Origin: an uncultured SAR86 cluster bacterium
GTDB taxonomy: Bacteria; Pseudomonadota; Gammaproteobacteria; Magnimaribacterales; D2472
Direction: 5' to 3'
NCBI GenBank assembly: GCA_902601475.1
Contig: CACKNK010000001.1
Coordinates: 309,075-373,074, forward strand
Length of the DNA stretch: 64,000 nucleotides
The notes beneath the pieces were generated by a model. That model worked only from the letters and a program-made list of their open reading frames with translations, was not told the origin of the DNA and did no database searches. Positions 40,959-52,892 of this stretch are shown piece by piece (position 1 is the first letter of the stretch; each line of letters begins with the position of its first letter). A program made the position numbers and the translations under genes.

Positions 40959-43844
40959 TTAGAAATTAATACCAAAGTTGAAACCAGCAATTTTTGGATC
41001 AATCGCTACACCGTTAGCAAAACCAGCTACAGTTGGATCTGTAGAATATTTAGCATAAAGGTGATCTTCATCTCCAGCATTTCTAACATAAACACCTGCA
41101 TACCAAGAATCATCGGCAGCAGTATATTTCAATGAAACATCAATGTAATCAAGTTCAGGTGTATATGCTCTTGCATTGTTAAATGCATCTGACCATGTCT
41201 CATCTCTGTATGTGTAATCAACTCTGAAAATCCATGTGCCGCCAGGTCTTTCAAAGAACTTGCTAACACCTAGTCTCCAGTTTAACTCTGCAGATAGTGG
41301 CAATTTATTACCAGCAAGATCTTGTTCAACACCATCAGTTGCTGGACATGGTGCAGTAGTTGCATCTAATCCATAGAAAGGTTGAGTACAAAGAGGTCCA
41401 AATGATTTATAGACTATTCCAGCATCAGTGAGCTGATATTTTACTAAAGCAGCAAACAATGGGTTTGCAGCAGCAGCTGCAGCTCCACAAAGAGCTCCGG
41501 TTACTAAACCGGCAGCACAAGGAGCAGCAAATTGAGTAAAGTCACCAAACATACCAGTTGCTGTTCCTCCAATTGGAGCAAAAATACTTGAGTTTGGTAA
41601 TGTTGTAGTAGCTGCATTGATGTTTAATGGATCAACAGACTTAAAGTCATCAATTACAGCATCAGTCCAAGCAATGTAACCATCAATTAATAAGGTATTT
41701 GAAGCAAAGAATTTAAATTCTGTTTCAATACCTTCAATAGTTGCATCAGCATTTTCATTCACAGAAGAACGTCTGATAATTTTAGAAAGCTGAAGTCCTT
41801 CATAGTCATTTGAATAGATGGAAGTATTAACTTGTAACGCACCATCTAAGAAAGTACTCTTCATACCAACTTCAAATACGTTAGCAGTTTCAGGACCAAA
41901 CTCAGTCGGGGTTCCGCCCTCACCATCAGTTGGATTCGATCCACCAGGCTTAAACCCAGTACTATATGTTGCATAGACAAGGTGATTGTCATTAATGCTG
42001 TGATCAAGACCTAACTTGTAAGTTGATTCATCGGATTCAAAGACACGATTGGTAGCCGCAGGTTGAGTTCCACCATAATAACTTGCTGCATCACCTTGAA
42101 GATCAAGCAAAGCTGTATAGCCCCAATCACTTATTTCATATTCAGTATATCTTCCACCAACTGTTAATCGTGTTTGGTCTGATAAATCAAAGTACATCTC
42201 ACCATAAATAGCAGCAGTACTCCTATTTAAGTTTGAATCATTATGGTAATAAGATTGCCAATCCGGTAATACACCATTATTAGGGAAATTACTTGCAGCA
42301 GCAGCACCAGCAGCAAAAGCAGAATTAAGAACATAGCCCTGAGCTTGAGCAGGAGTAATTATTCCCCCAGCAATTAGCCCTGGTACTTGAGCTGAAGCAG
42401 CTGAGGCACCTAAGAACGACTGAGCCCAAAAAGGAGCCCCACCGTATCCACACTGTCCAAAGAGTGTACAAGCAGGTCCAACTGATGTATTAGCCCAGTA
42501 TTCCATATACGGAGTAATAATTTGATATTCATTAGCACTGTCTGTATCAATTCTGAATAGACCAGCTGTAAAGTTAAAGCTACCATCATAATCAGATGTA
42601 ATTCTAATTTCATTCTGCCACCACTCAGATTCATTAGTTGATCTATCAACTGCCTGATCAGAGGCATAAACTTTCGTGCCAACTCCGCCAGTTGTGTGGT
42701 TATTGCTATCAATACCTAAAGCAGTAGTTATTGGCCCCATCGCATAATTCACCACTGAAACAGAATGATCATAGTCAGCCTGATCGTGGAAATCACGAGT
42801 AGCATAATGCGAAGAAATGGTTACTGAGATTTCATCACTAAGTTGGGTTTGGATCTCAAGTAAAGTATTTTGATATTCAGCTGAGTGAATCGGTGTGTAA
42901 TCCAAATCAACTGTTCTAATATCTGATGAGGGATTATTTCTATAAACACCTGTAGTTAAATCACTATTTTGGAATTGTAAATAAGGCACCCAGTGTCCAT
43001 AACTACCTGGTGAATATACTGCGTCCATTCCTGTTTCAAAAGGACTACATCCAAAAAATGTGTCAGCTTTACAAAATTGTCTAGCTGCTCTTAATCTGTT
43101 GTCATTAGCATTTACATTTTCATGCACCAAGGTGAATAATGTTTCATCTGAAACATCCCACTCAAGCGTAAATCTAGCAGACTGAGTATTCCTATCATCC
43201 AACTCTTGATCATTGTAGTTGTTGACAACAAAGCCGCCTCTTTTGAGGCTACTAGCAGCGATTCTTGTTCTTACAGTATCTGATAGGGGCAGATCAACTG
43301 CAGCAGATATTCTAGTAGAATCATATTCAGCAATATCGGCTTTAACATAGCCACCGAACTCACTGTTAGGTCTCTTTGAGATAACTTGCAATAGTCCACC
43401 AGTTGTTCCATCTCCAAAAAGAGTACCTTGAGGCCCACGAAGCACCTCAACTCGCTCTACGTCAAAGAGCTCAGCCTCATAAAGTGAAGATATGGATGCA
43501 ACCTGACCATTCCAGAAGTATCCAACAGAGGAACTGGTTGAGTTACCTACGGCAAAGTTACCAATACCTCTTAAGGTAATACCCGAACCTGCGTAGGCTC
43601 CTTTTTGGAAACCAAGAGTGGGTACAGCAAACTGAAGATCTTCCATATTTTCAATTTGTTGGGTTTCAAGACTGTCGCCAGTAATCGCTGTTACTGTTAT
43701 GGCAGTATCCTGAAGTGATGTTTCTTGTCTGAGAGCGGAAACCACAACTTCTTCAATGGTTCTGTTCTCTTCTTCTTGTGCGTTGATGCCTGGAATAAAT
43801 AATCCAGCAGCAACAAATAATGTTGATAATAAATAACGATTCAT
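40959..43844 (-). CDS. TonB-dependent receptor (start refined to MNRYLLSTLFVAAGLFIPGINAQ)
   Basis: Signal peptide, TonB-box-like TIEEVVVSA, plug motif VERVEVLRGPQGTLFGDGTTGGLLQVISKRP, C-terminal aromatic residue ...FNFGINF; G-rich SD upstream. Confidence 0.95.
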   Translation of the reverse strand: MNRYLLSTLFVAAGLFIPGINAQEEENRTIEEVVVSALRQETSLQDTAITVTAITGDSLETQQIENMEDLQFAVPTLGFQKGAYAGSGITLRGIGNFAVGNSTSSSVGYFWNGQVASISSLYEAELFDVERVEVLRGPQGTLFGDGTTGGLLQVISKRPNSEFGGYVKADIAEYDSTRISAAVDLPLSDTVRTRIAASSLKRGGFVVNNYNDQELDDRNTQSARFTLEWDVSDETLFTLVHENVNANDNRLRAARQFCKADTFFGCSPFETGMDAVYSPGSYGHWVPYLQFQNSDLTTGVYRNNPSSDIRTVDLDYTPIHSAEYQNTLLEIQTQLSDEISVTISSHYATRDFHDQADYDHSVSVVNYAMGPITTALGIDSNNHTTGGVGTKVYASDQAVDRSTNESEWWQNEIRITSDYDGSFNFTAGLFRIDTDSANEYQIITPYMEYWANTSVGPACTLFGQCGYGGAPFWAQSFLGASAASAQVPGLIAGGIITPAQAQGYVLNSAFAAGAAAASNFPNNGVLPDWQSYYHNDSNLNRSTAAIYGEMYFDLSDQTRLTVGGRYTEYEISDWGYTALLDLQGDAASYYGGTQPAATNRVFESDESTYKLGLDHSINDNHLVYATYSTGFKPGGSNPTDGEGGTPTEFGPETANVFEVGMKSTFLDGALQVNTSIYSNDYEGLQLSKIIRRSSVNENADATIEGIETEFKFFASNTLLIDGYIAWTDAVIDDFKSVDPLNINAATTTLPNSSIFAPIGGTATGMFGDFTQFAAPCAAGLVTGALCGAAAAAANPLFAALVKYQLTDAGIVYKSFGPLCTQPFYGLDATTAPCPATDGVEQDLAGNKLPLSAELNWRLGVSKFFERPGGTWIFRVDYTYRDETWSDAFNNARAYTPELDYIDVSLKYTAADDSWYAGVYVRNAGDEDHLYAKYSTDPTVAGFANGVAIDPKIAGFNFGINF

Positions 43845-43946
43845 ATTACACCCCCCTATTAATAGTGCTAAATATGTCTGAACGTGAGTCTTATCATATA
43901 CTGATATGTGTTTTTTGGGCAAATAAATCAACGAAATATTAAATTC

Positions 43947-44600
43947 ATGAAAATTAGAGAAAAAGCGCAGATTATTATCGATATTCTTGAGTCACATTAT
44001 CCCAAAACACCAATTCCATTAGATCATTCTGATAACTTCAGCCTCTTAATAGCAGTGTTATTGTCAGCACAATGCAAAGATGAGCGAGTAAACCAAATAA
44101 CGCCTAAGCTTTTTAAGCTTGCAAATGATCCATATTCCATGGCAAAACTCCCTCAAAAGCAGATCTATGAGGTCATAAAACCTTGCGGTTTGGGCCCGCA
44201 AAAGTCAAAGGCAATTAAATCTCTATCAGAAATTCTAGTTAAAGACTATCAAGGTCAAGTGCCTGAAGAGTTTATGCTGCTAGAAAAACTTCCAGGTGTT
44301 GGGCATAAAACTGCTTCTGTGGTAATGAGTCAAGGATTTGGCCATCCAGCATTTCCAGTAGATACACACATCCACCGCTTGGCGCAAAGATGGAAGCTTA
44401 CTAATGGTAAAAATGTTACTCAAACCGAGAAAGACCTTAAACGCATCTTTCCAGAGGAATTATGGAACAAACTGCATTTACAAATTATCTTTTGGGGAAG
44501 AGAGTTTTGCCAAGCTCATGAATGCTTTGCCCTTAAGTGTAAGATTTGTAAAGCAATTAATCCTAAAAGAATTCGGCCATTTGCCCACAAAAGACCCTAG
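43947..44600 (+). CDS. nth: endonuclease III (start refined to MKIREKAQIIIDIL)
   Basis: LLSAQCKDERVN; LPGVGHKTASVVMSQGFGHPAFPVDTHIHRLAQRW; Fe-S Cys motif C...CALKCKIC. Confidence 0.95.
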   Translation: MKIREKAQIIIDILESHYPKTPIPLDHSDNFSLLIAVLLSAQCKDERVNQITPKLFKLANDPYSMAKLPQKQIYEVIKPCGLGPQKSKAIKSLSEILVKDYQGQVPEEFMLLEKLPGVGHKTASVVMSQGFGHPAFPVDTHIHRLAQRWKLTNGKNVTQTEKDLKRIFPEELWNKLHLQIIFWGREFCQAHECFALKCKICKAINPKRIRPFAHKRP

Positions 44601-44647
44601 ATAAATTAGAATAATGACTTAATCAATTAAACCTATTTTTTGGAGTA

Positions 44648-45925
44648 ATGATGAAATCTCATGCTGATTTAATTTTTTCTAATCCTTCAGATATTGCTGG
44701 CTATGATGAGGATTTGTGGCAAGCAATGCAGGATGAATCAACCCGACAGGAAGATCATATAGAACTTATTGCCTCTGAGAATTATGCAAGTAAACGAGTG
44801 CTTGAAGCTCAAGGATCTTTACTAACTAATAAGTATGCCGAGGGTTACCCAGACAAAAGATATTATGGGGGCTGTGAGTTTGTTGATGTAGCAGAACATT
44901 TGGCAATTGAACGTGCTAAAGAGCTTTATCAAGCTGACTACGCAAATGTTCAACCACATTCAGGTTCATCCGCAAATGCTGCAGCATTTTTAGCAATGCT
45001 ACAGCCTAATGACAATATCCTTGGCATGTCACTTGATCACGGTGGTCACCTTACTCATGGTGCAAAAGTCAATTTTTCAGGAAGGAACTACAATGCTTTT
45101 CAATATGGTTTGCATCCGGAAACTCACGATATTGATTATGACCAAGTAAGGGATTTGGCAAAAAAACATACCCCAAAACTTATTATTGCTGGTTTTTCAG
45201 CATTTTCTGGAATCGTTGATTGGGAAAAGTTCGCAGATATCGCTAACGAGGTCGGGGCTTATTTCTTAGTAGACATGGCGCACGTTTCGGGTTTGATTGC
45301 GGCTGGAGTTTATCCTTCCCCGGTACCATTTGCTGATGTAGTAACATCAACCACTCATAAAACCCTTAGGGGTCCAAGATCAGGAATAATTTTGGCAAGG
45401 AGTAATCCTGATCTTGAAAAAAAGCTTAATTCAGCAGTATTTCCAGGATCTCAAGGCGGTCCATTGATGCATGTTGTTGCTGCTAAGGCAGTGTGTTTTA
45501 AAGAAGCACTTGAGCCAGAATTCAAAATCTACATGCAGCAAGTAGTAAAAAATGCAAAAGTTATGTGTAAAACTGTTATGGATAGAGGGATAGATGTTGT
45601 GAGAGGAAGTACGGATAATCATATTGTTTTAATGGACTTAAGGTCGCATAAGATTACTGGTAAAGATTCTGAAGCAGCTCTTGGTAAAGCAAATATTACC
45701 GTTAATAAGAACACTGTCCCCAATGATCCACAATCCCCATTCGTTACCTCAGGGATTAGATTAGGAACTGCAGCCATCACTACAAGGGGTTTTAAAGAAG
45801 AGCAAACTGAACAACTATCAAACTGGATATGTGATGTAGTTCTTGATTTAGACAATCATCAAAGAATTAATAAGATTAAAGGAGAAGTTGAAGAGCTCTG
45901 TGCAGCCTTTCCAGTTTATAAGTAA
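44648..45925 (+). CDS. glyA: serine hydroxymethyltransferase
   Basis: [49 protein letters not shown]. Confidence 0.97.
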   Translation: MMKSHADLIFSNPSDIAGYDEDLWQAMQDESTRQEDHIELIASENYASKRVLEAQGSLLTNKYAEGYPDKRYYGGCEFVDVAEHLAIERAKELYQADYANVQPHSGSSANAAAFLAMLQPNDNILGMSLDHGGHLTHGAKVNFSGRNYNAFQYGLHPETHDIDYDQVRDLAKKHTPKLIIAGFSAFSGIVDWEKFADIANEVGAYFLVDMAHVSGLIAAGVYPSPVPFADVVTSTTHKTLRGPRSGIILARSNPDLEKKLNSAVFPGSQGGPLMHVVAAKAVCFKEALEPEFKIYMQQVVKNAKVMCKTVMDRGIDVVRGSTDNHIVLMDLRSHKITGKDSEAALGKANITVNKNTVPNDPQSPFVTSGIRLGTAAITTRGFKEEQTEQLSNWICDVVLDLDNHQRINKIKGEVEELCAAFPVYK

Positions 45926-46404
45926 TGCATTGTCCATTTTGCCAAGCACAAGATACAAAAGTTATTGATTCAAGGCTGGTTGGCGATGGTTCACAAATAA
46001 GACGGCGAAGAGAATGCGAGCTCTGTAAGGCTAGGTTTACTACTTTTGAGACAGCTGACCTTGCACTCCCAAGAATTATAAAAAGTGATGGGGAAAGGCA
46101 GCCTTTTAATGGTACAAAACTCAAAGCAGGAATGCTCAGAGCACTTGAGAAAAGACCATTATCTTCTGAAGAGGTAGATGCAGTTTTTGGGAACGTTTTA
46201 ACACAGATTCGGCAACTTGGAGAAAGAGAAATTCCATCAAGAATGTTGGGTGAGATTGTGATGAAATCATTAAAGTCTGTTGATCAGGTTGCTTATGTAA
46301 GATTTGCATCTGTCTATAGAGATTTTCAGGATATTGAAGAGTTTGCTCAGGAAATATCAACCCTCTCAAAGGAAAAAAAGCAATCTAAAACCACTAAAAA
46401 ATGA
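45925..46404 (+). CDS. nrdR: transcriptional repressor NrdR
   Basis: [18 protein letters not shown]...[17 protein letters not shown] zinc ribbon; ATP-cone. Confidence 0.97.
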   Translation: MHCPFCQAQDTKVIDSRLVGDGSQIRRRRECELCKARFTTFETADLALPRIIKSDGERQPFNGTKLKAGMLRALEKRPLSSEEVDAVFGNVLTQIRQLGEREIPSRMLGEIVMKSLKSVDQVAYVRFASVYRDFQDIEEFAQEISTLSKEKKQSKTTKK

Positions 46405-47504
46405 GTTCGAAAGACTTCATTTCTCAAACATTAACTTTAGCAAAAAAGGGTAAAGGAAAAGTTGCACCGAATCCTATGGTTGGTTGTGTTATCACTAAAA
46501 AAGGCAAGATTATTGGTGAAGGATGGCATAAGAAATACGGAGAAGATCATGCTGAGGTAAATGCAATTAAGGATTGCCAAGCAAGATTTGGTAAGGGTAA
46601 ATCAAAAGAACTGCTTAAAGATTCTTGTTTTTTTGTGAACCTTGAGCCCTGCTCAATAAAAAACAACACGCCTGCCTGTACCGATTCAATTATCGGTGTT
46701 CAAGCTGCCAAGGTTGTTTGCTCGATGAAAGATCCAAATCCTAGGATAAACGGAAAAGGGATCAATAAATTAAGAGCAGCGGGTATTAAAGTTGAAGTTG
46801 GAGCTGCATCAGATGAAGCAAAAGAGCTGAATAAGGTCTTTATTGTGAACCAAAAATTCAAGCGGCCTTTTATCACGATTAAATATGCCCAAACATTAGA
46901 TCAAATGATTGGCTATCAAGCTAAAAGAGGCATTCAAATAAGCAATGCCCGTTCAAAACAAGATGTGCAAAATATACGTAAAGAGCACAGCTCAATCCTG
47001 ATTGGTGCCAATACATTAAGGTTGGACAATCCTAGATTAACATCGAGACCAGAATCAAAAATTAAAATCCAGCCAGCAAAAATAATCGTCGGGAATAATT
47101 TTGGAAGGCTCATTCAAAAAAATATTTTTAAAAACTTCTCCCATATTTTTTTTGTTACTTCGGAGAAACTTGTTGTGCCTCAGAAATACTCCAACAAAAT
47201 AACCTGCATTCAAACAAATAGGAGAAATGGATTACAGAAACTTTTTAAAGAACTTATGTTAAGAGGCTATACCAGTATTCTTGTCGAAGGAGGAAAAAGC
47301 ATAATTTCTTCATTTATCAAAAAAGGATATTTTGACGAGCTCATCGTATATACTGCCCCAAGAATTTTGGGTAGTAAGGGTCTAAAAGCTATGGATAATA
47401 AAGCTGATAAGATCATTGATACCGTTACAAAGGTTCATTCGATAGAAAATTTCGGTGAAGATATAAAGGTTACTTATATAAATAAGAAAGCTAATGGAAT
47501 TTAA
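46401..47504 (+). CDS. ribD: bifunctional riboflavin deaminase/reductase
   Basis: [23 protein letters not shown]...[10 protein letters not shown]-terminal reductase domain. Confidence 0.95.
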   Translation: MSSKDFISQTLTLAKKGKGKVAPNPMVGCVITKKGKIIGEGWHKKYGEDHAEVNAIKDCQARFGKGKSKELLKDSCFFVNLEPCSIKNNTPACTDSIIGVQAAKVVCSMKDPNPRINGKGINKLRAAGIKVEVGAASDEAKELNKVFIVNQKFKRPFITIKYAQTLDQMIGYQAKRGIQISNARSKQDVQNIRKEHSSILIGANTLRLDNPRLTSRPESKIKIQPAKIIVGNNFGRLIQKNIFKNFSHIFFVTSEKLVVPQKYSNKITCIQTNRRNGLQKLFKELMLRGYTSILVEGGKSIISSFIKKGYFDELIVYTAPRILGSKGLKAMDNKADKIIDTVTKVHSIENFGEDIKVTYINKKANGI

Positions 47505-48570
47505 TTCAACAGAAGAGTTAATCAAAGATATTAAGTCTGGAAAGATGGTTATTCTCCTAGATGATGAAGATAGGGAGAATGAGGGCGATCTAGTATGTGC
47601 TGCTGACTCTGTAACGCCTGAGATAATCAACTTCATGGTATCGAAAGGAAGAGGCTTAGTTTGTTTAACCTTGTCACCCGAAAAATGTGATCAGCTCAAC
47701 CTGCCAATGATGACAAATTATAATCGCACCAAACATGGAACTGCTTTCACTGTTTCAATTGAAGCTGCAAGTGGTATCTCGACTGGAATTTCCGCATCAG
47801 ACAGAGCTCATACCATTAAAGCTGCTGCAGCAAAAGATGCAAAACCATCTGACTTAGTTCAGCCTGGTCACATATTTCCGCTGAGAGCTTCTGAAGGTGG
47901 CGTACTAAGTAGAGCAGGACATACCGAAGCTGCTTGTGACTTGGCAAAATTTGCAAATAAAGGGGCAGCCGGTGTGATTTGTGAAATTATGAATGAAGAT
48001 GGGACCATGGCTAGACGTGATGATTTGATAGCATTCGCAAAGACACATAAGCTTAAGATTGGAACTATCGCGGATTTAATTCATTACAGAACACTTAAAG
48101 AAAAAACTGTTGAGAAACTTTATTCAAAAACAATAACCGTTGACGGAATGAGTTTTAAGTTAAAAGCCTGGAAAGATTCAATTTTTCAAAACTTACATAT
48201 AACTTTTGAGGTTGGAAATATCAAAAAATCAGATGCTCCTTTAGTAAGAGTTCATGTACCAAATATTCTTCATGACATGATCGGAATGGATGGTTTTGGA
48301 AAACGCATGAATATTAAGGAGGCCTTAAAAAAGATTCATGAATCTAAATGTGGCGTCTTATTGATGATTGGAACTGAGCAAAAGAATCAATCAATCATGA
48401 TGGACTTAGAGGGCAAAAAAAATGTGCCACAACCTGAAACTAAGACAGTTGGTATTGGCTCTCAAATTTTAAAAGAATTGGGGCTTACAAAAATTAAATT
48501 ACTGGCCACACCAGTAAAGTATCCATCCATATCTGGATTTGATCTTGAAGTTATAGGTTTTGAGAAATGA
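47494..48570 (+). CDS. ribB: 3,4-dihydroxy-2-butanone-4-phosphate synthase with degenerate GTP cyclohydrolase II-like domain
   Basis: LLDDEDRENEGDLVCAAD; HIFPLRASEGGVLSRAGHTEAACDLA; C-terminal half lacks the GCHII zinc cysteines. Confidence 0.94.
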   Translation: MEFNSTEELIKDIKSGKMVILLDDEDRENEGDLVCAADSVTPEIINFMVSKGRGLVCLTLSPEKCDQLNLPMMTNYNRTKHGTAFTVSIEAASGISTGISASDRAHTIKAAAAKDAKPSDLVQPGHIFPLRASEGGVLSRAGHTEAACDLAKFANKGAAGVICEIMNEDGTMARRDDLIAFAKTHKLKIGTIADLIHYRTLKEKTVEKLYSKTITVDGMSFKLKAWKDSIFQNLHITFEVGNIKKSDAPLVRVHVPNILHDMIGMDGFGKRMNIKEALKKIHESKCGVLLMIGTEQKNQSIMMDLEGKKNVPQPETKTVGIGSQILKELGLTKIKLLATPVKYPSISGFDLEVIGFEK

Positions 48571-49025
48571 GCAATTCAAGTTTTAATTTTCAAGCAGTAA
48601 CAGCTGATCCTTCTTGGAAAATTGGGATTGTAAAATCTAAATGGAATCATAAGATTGTTAGCATGCTTGCATCAGAGGTAGTTAACCATTTGGAGGCTTC
48701 TGGTATTAAGCTCATTGAAATTTGCGAAGTTCCAGGCTCATGGGAGCTTGTTACTGGTGCCCAAAAATTAATCATTAAATGTGATCTTATTATCCCCCTT
48801 GGTGTAGTTATCAGAGGAGAAACGACTCATTATGAATTGATCTCTGAAACAGTAACTCAAGGATTGATGGATCTTATGATTAAAAATGATAAGCCGGTAA
48901 TCATGGGACTTTTAGCTACAGAGAATGAAGAGCAGGCACTTAAAAGAGCGAATCCTAATCAGCTAAACAAGGGAAAAGAATTTGCCCAGTCAGCCCTAGA
49001 AATTCTAGCTCTTCGAAATAATTAA
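48567..49025 (+). CDS. ribH: 6,7-dimethyl-8-ribityllumazine synthase
   Basis: EVPGSWELVTGAQKL; GVVIRGETTHYELISETVTQGL. Confidence 0.96.
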   Translation: MSNSSFNFQAVTADPSWKIGIVKSKWNHKIVSMLASEVVNHLEASGIKLIEICEVPGSWELVTGAQKLIIKCDLIIPLGVVIRGETTHYELISETVTQGLMDLMIKNDKPVIMGLLATENEEQALKRANPNQLNKGKEFAQSALEILALRNN

Positions 49026-49432
49026 TGGCCAAAAACCTCGCAAAACATAAGGTCTCAATAAAGACACGCGAGTGTATCATTCAAGCCCTTTATCAAAGCT
49101 TAATGGAACCTTCAAGCGTTGAACTGCTGATGCAGCAGTTCACGAATGAAAATAATCCTAAAAAAATTAGTTTTGATTTATTGAAATCTAGACTTAAGTA
49201 TTTTTTTGCAAATGAAGAACAAATCATTAAATTACTTGATTCCAAAAATAAGGGTGATAATTATCAAGTGATTGATAAAGCAATCATGGCCTATGCATTA
49301 ATTGAAAGAGACCTTAATGAACTTCCAAAAGAAGTTATATTTGATGAGAGTATTAGGCTAGCTAGGAAATTCTCTAACGAGAGCGCCTATAAATTTATCA
49401 ATGCAAAGCTGGAGATAATTTACGACTCATAG
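49025..49432 (+). CDS. nusB: transcription antitermination factor NusB
   Basis: RECIIQALYQSLMEP; DKAIMAYALIERDLNELPKEVIFDESIRLARKFS; downstream of ribH. Confidence 0.93.
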   Translation: MAKNLAKHKVSIKTRECIIQALYQSLMEPSSVELLMQQFTNENNPKKISFDLLKSRLKYFFANEEQIIKLLDSKNKGDNYQVIDKAIMAYALIERDLNELPKEVIFDESIRLARKFSNESAYKFINAKLEIIYDS

Positions 49433-51651
49433 TTCAAGTAGATTGGACTAGACCAGGCTCTATGCTCTACTGGACCTATACACTCTTCTGTCTTTCTATA
49501 TCCTTCTTGGCATATTTTTGTTTGAATGCAATTTCCAAATTCATCAAATTCACATCTTAATGGATCTGCTGATAAGGCCTGCGAAGGTTCCTCTATAGCT
49601 CTAACATAATAAATTGCATCTCTTTTACCAAATTTAAATTGTTCATCAGTGAACTCAATTTCACAGCTTGTATCATCACAATCAAAAACCTTCCATGATT
49701 CAGTGACTAGATCCTGAACAGGTTCACCCGCAAATTGTTGGGGTAAGATTTTAACTATCTCAATCCTATCAATTTTTCTTCTTTCATTACTCGGGTTATA
49801 GCACTCAAGATTACAAATTTTTTCAAGCCTCTCTTGACTGAGAGCCTGATCACTATAATCTGGACAGCCAGGTTTCTGGATTAGAGAACCAGCAGCTTTT
49901 ACTTTGAACTTAGGTGATTCTGATGCAAACAATTCAGATCCCATATGATGGCGTGCGTTGCTTTCAAAAGCATCAAACCATAAAAGTATTCTTGGGCCAG
50001 AAGTTGCATATGTTTCTTTGTTCTCCATAGCATCCCAAATATCTTCGCGTGATCTGGAGTTAGAGTGAACCGCGATCAATCCACCGCTCATAAAATAAGC
50101 ACTTTGTCGTTCTGAATCAGTCACAATATTTAAATCGATAATGCTGGTTATTTCTCTATCCCCTCCAAATCTGAGGTATGTTGGTTCAAGCTCTCCTTTT
50201 GGTCTTCTGGTATCAGCTAAGAACTCTGATATAGGATCTGCCCACCCTCTAGCTTCAGTATTTCTATTTCTAAATAACTCTTTATAACCTGTTCCTGGTC
50301 GAGCGTTGTGATTGTCGCTTGATCCCATAAACCCAAATTTAAATCGTTTTGGATTTTCTGGATCAGTAAAATCTCTCAAAGCCAAAATATATTGAGCAGA
50401 TCCAAGAGGACGATAATTAAATGCAGGCAAGAAACAATCCATGCATTGTCCCGCATTAATAAAATCATCGCCTCTTGTCTCATTGACTGCTCCAAATGCT
50501 GCTGATCCCATATTTGCTGCATAAGATTTTGTTTTTTCTGAAAGATTGTTGCAGGTTTTTTCATCTAAGCCTGCATCTTCACACCTTTGTGCCATGATTC
50601 TTCCTGCTTGTTGGCAGGTTGGTAAAAATTCTTCGGTTGCCTTAGGGCAAAATAGATCTCCAGATTCATTTTCTAGGGCATCGCTCCAAGGCCGATACTC
50701 CTCACTGTTTCCATGCCCTGAGTAAATCTCGAATAAAAATTGAGATTCATCATCTTGGTAATCAACAAGTTGCTTCATCCAATCTGAAGTTGCTGGTGTG
50801 TAATAACCCCATGTTGTTCCGTGGGGAATAACCATATATGGAGTATCCCACTCCTTTAGCTTAGAAAATAAGATGTTTGGATCCTCAGCTTCCTCATAAC
50901 AATCCAGTGGAAGACTCTTTGAAGGAACACCTCTTTCACAGATTGGAGTGTTCTGAATTTCTTCAAAAAATTTATCAAATGCGAAATATCTTTCTCTGTT
51001 ATCAAGATCTAGGGTTGCAGGAACTAATGACATGGTCCATGGCAATCCAAGCCGCATGACTAATGGAGCTATACCTCCAGCTCCAATTGCTCTAGGCGGC
51101 ACAGCATCTTCTTCAGTATCTAAAAAAATGACATTTTTATGGCCAAAGTGATCTTCGGGAACATCACTGACTTGAGTCCATTCCCAACCGAGAAAGCTAA
51201 CTAAATCATTGGTACCCTCAGAGATATTGTTGCATTGACGAATGCTTTCTTTGGTATCCAACCACTTTCTTGGTGTCGACGCCTCAGCATGATCATTAAT
51301 AGACCAAAAATCTAGTGCAGAGCAAAATCTAGCAAAGTCACATGCATCCGATATTGGTGATGCTCCAGGACCATTAAAATAAGGTAAAGACCACATGAAT
51401 GCATCGGTAGAATATGTTGTATGAACATGCAAGTCACCAAAGAGAATTTGTTTTTCTGATTCGACTCTAAGATCATCTGCAATTTTAGATATTCTTTGCT
51501 CCCTTTCCTGAATAACATATTCGGGAACCTTATCGCCCAATATTTCCCCTGGACCTTCTAGGGTCCCATAAAGTTTTAATACGCCTCCAATAAAAAAAAT
51601 GACGACTGAAAAAACTGCTAGAAGAACTATTGAGGTTAAGACGTTCTTCAT
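49420..51651 (-). CDS. DUF3604 family, PHP-like exported/membrane-anchored protein (start refined to MKNVLTS)
   Basis: N-terminal TM; metal-ligand-like motifs LFGDLHVHTTYSTDAFMW, INDHAE, PHGTTWGYY, GSSDNHNARPG; G-rich SD 5 nt before ATG. Confidence 0.88.
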   Translation of the reverse strand: MKNVLTSIVLLAVFSVVIFFIGGVLKLYGTLEGPGEILGDKVPEYVIQEREQRISKIADDLRVESEKQILFGDLHVHTTYSTDAFMWSLPYFNGPGASPISDACDFARFCSALDFWSINDHAEASTPRKWLDTKESIRQCNNISEGTNDLVSFLGWEWTQVSDVPEDHFGHKNVIFLDTEEDAVPPRAIGAGGIAPLVMRLGLPWTMSLVPATLDLDNRERYFAFDKFFEEIQNTPICERGVPSKSLPLDCYEEAEDPNILFSKLKEWDTPYMVIPHGTTWGYYTPATSDWMKQLVDYQDDESQFLFEIYSGHGNSEEYRPWSDALENESGDLFCPKATEEFLPTCQQAGRIMAQRCEDAGLDEKTCNNLSEKTKSYAANMGSAAFGAVNETRGDDFINAGQCMDCFLPAFNYRPLGSAQYILALRDFTDPENPKRFKFGFMGSSDNHNARPGTGYKELFRNRNTEARGWADPISEFLADTRRPKGELEPTYLRFGGDREITSIIDLNIVTDSERQSAYFMSGGLIAVHSNSRSREDIWDAMENKETYATSGPRILLWFDAFESNARHHMGSELFASESPKFKVKAAGSLIQKPGCPDYSDQALSQERLEKICNLECYNPSNERRKIDRIEIVKILPQQFAGEPVQDLVTESWKVFDCDDTSCEIEFTDEQFKFGKRDAIYYVRAIEEPSQALSADPLRCEFDEFGNCIQTKICQEGYRKTEECIGPVEHRAWSSPIYLNYES

Positions 51652-51674
51652 AAAAACCCCCAAGATTTTTTATA

Positions 51675-52892
<1,218 letters not shown>

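Noticed and set aside
47440-47520. FMN riboswitch upstream of ribB
   Set aside because: ribB overlaps the end of ribD, so there is no non-coding leader, and I see no RFN-like conserved blocks.
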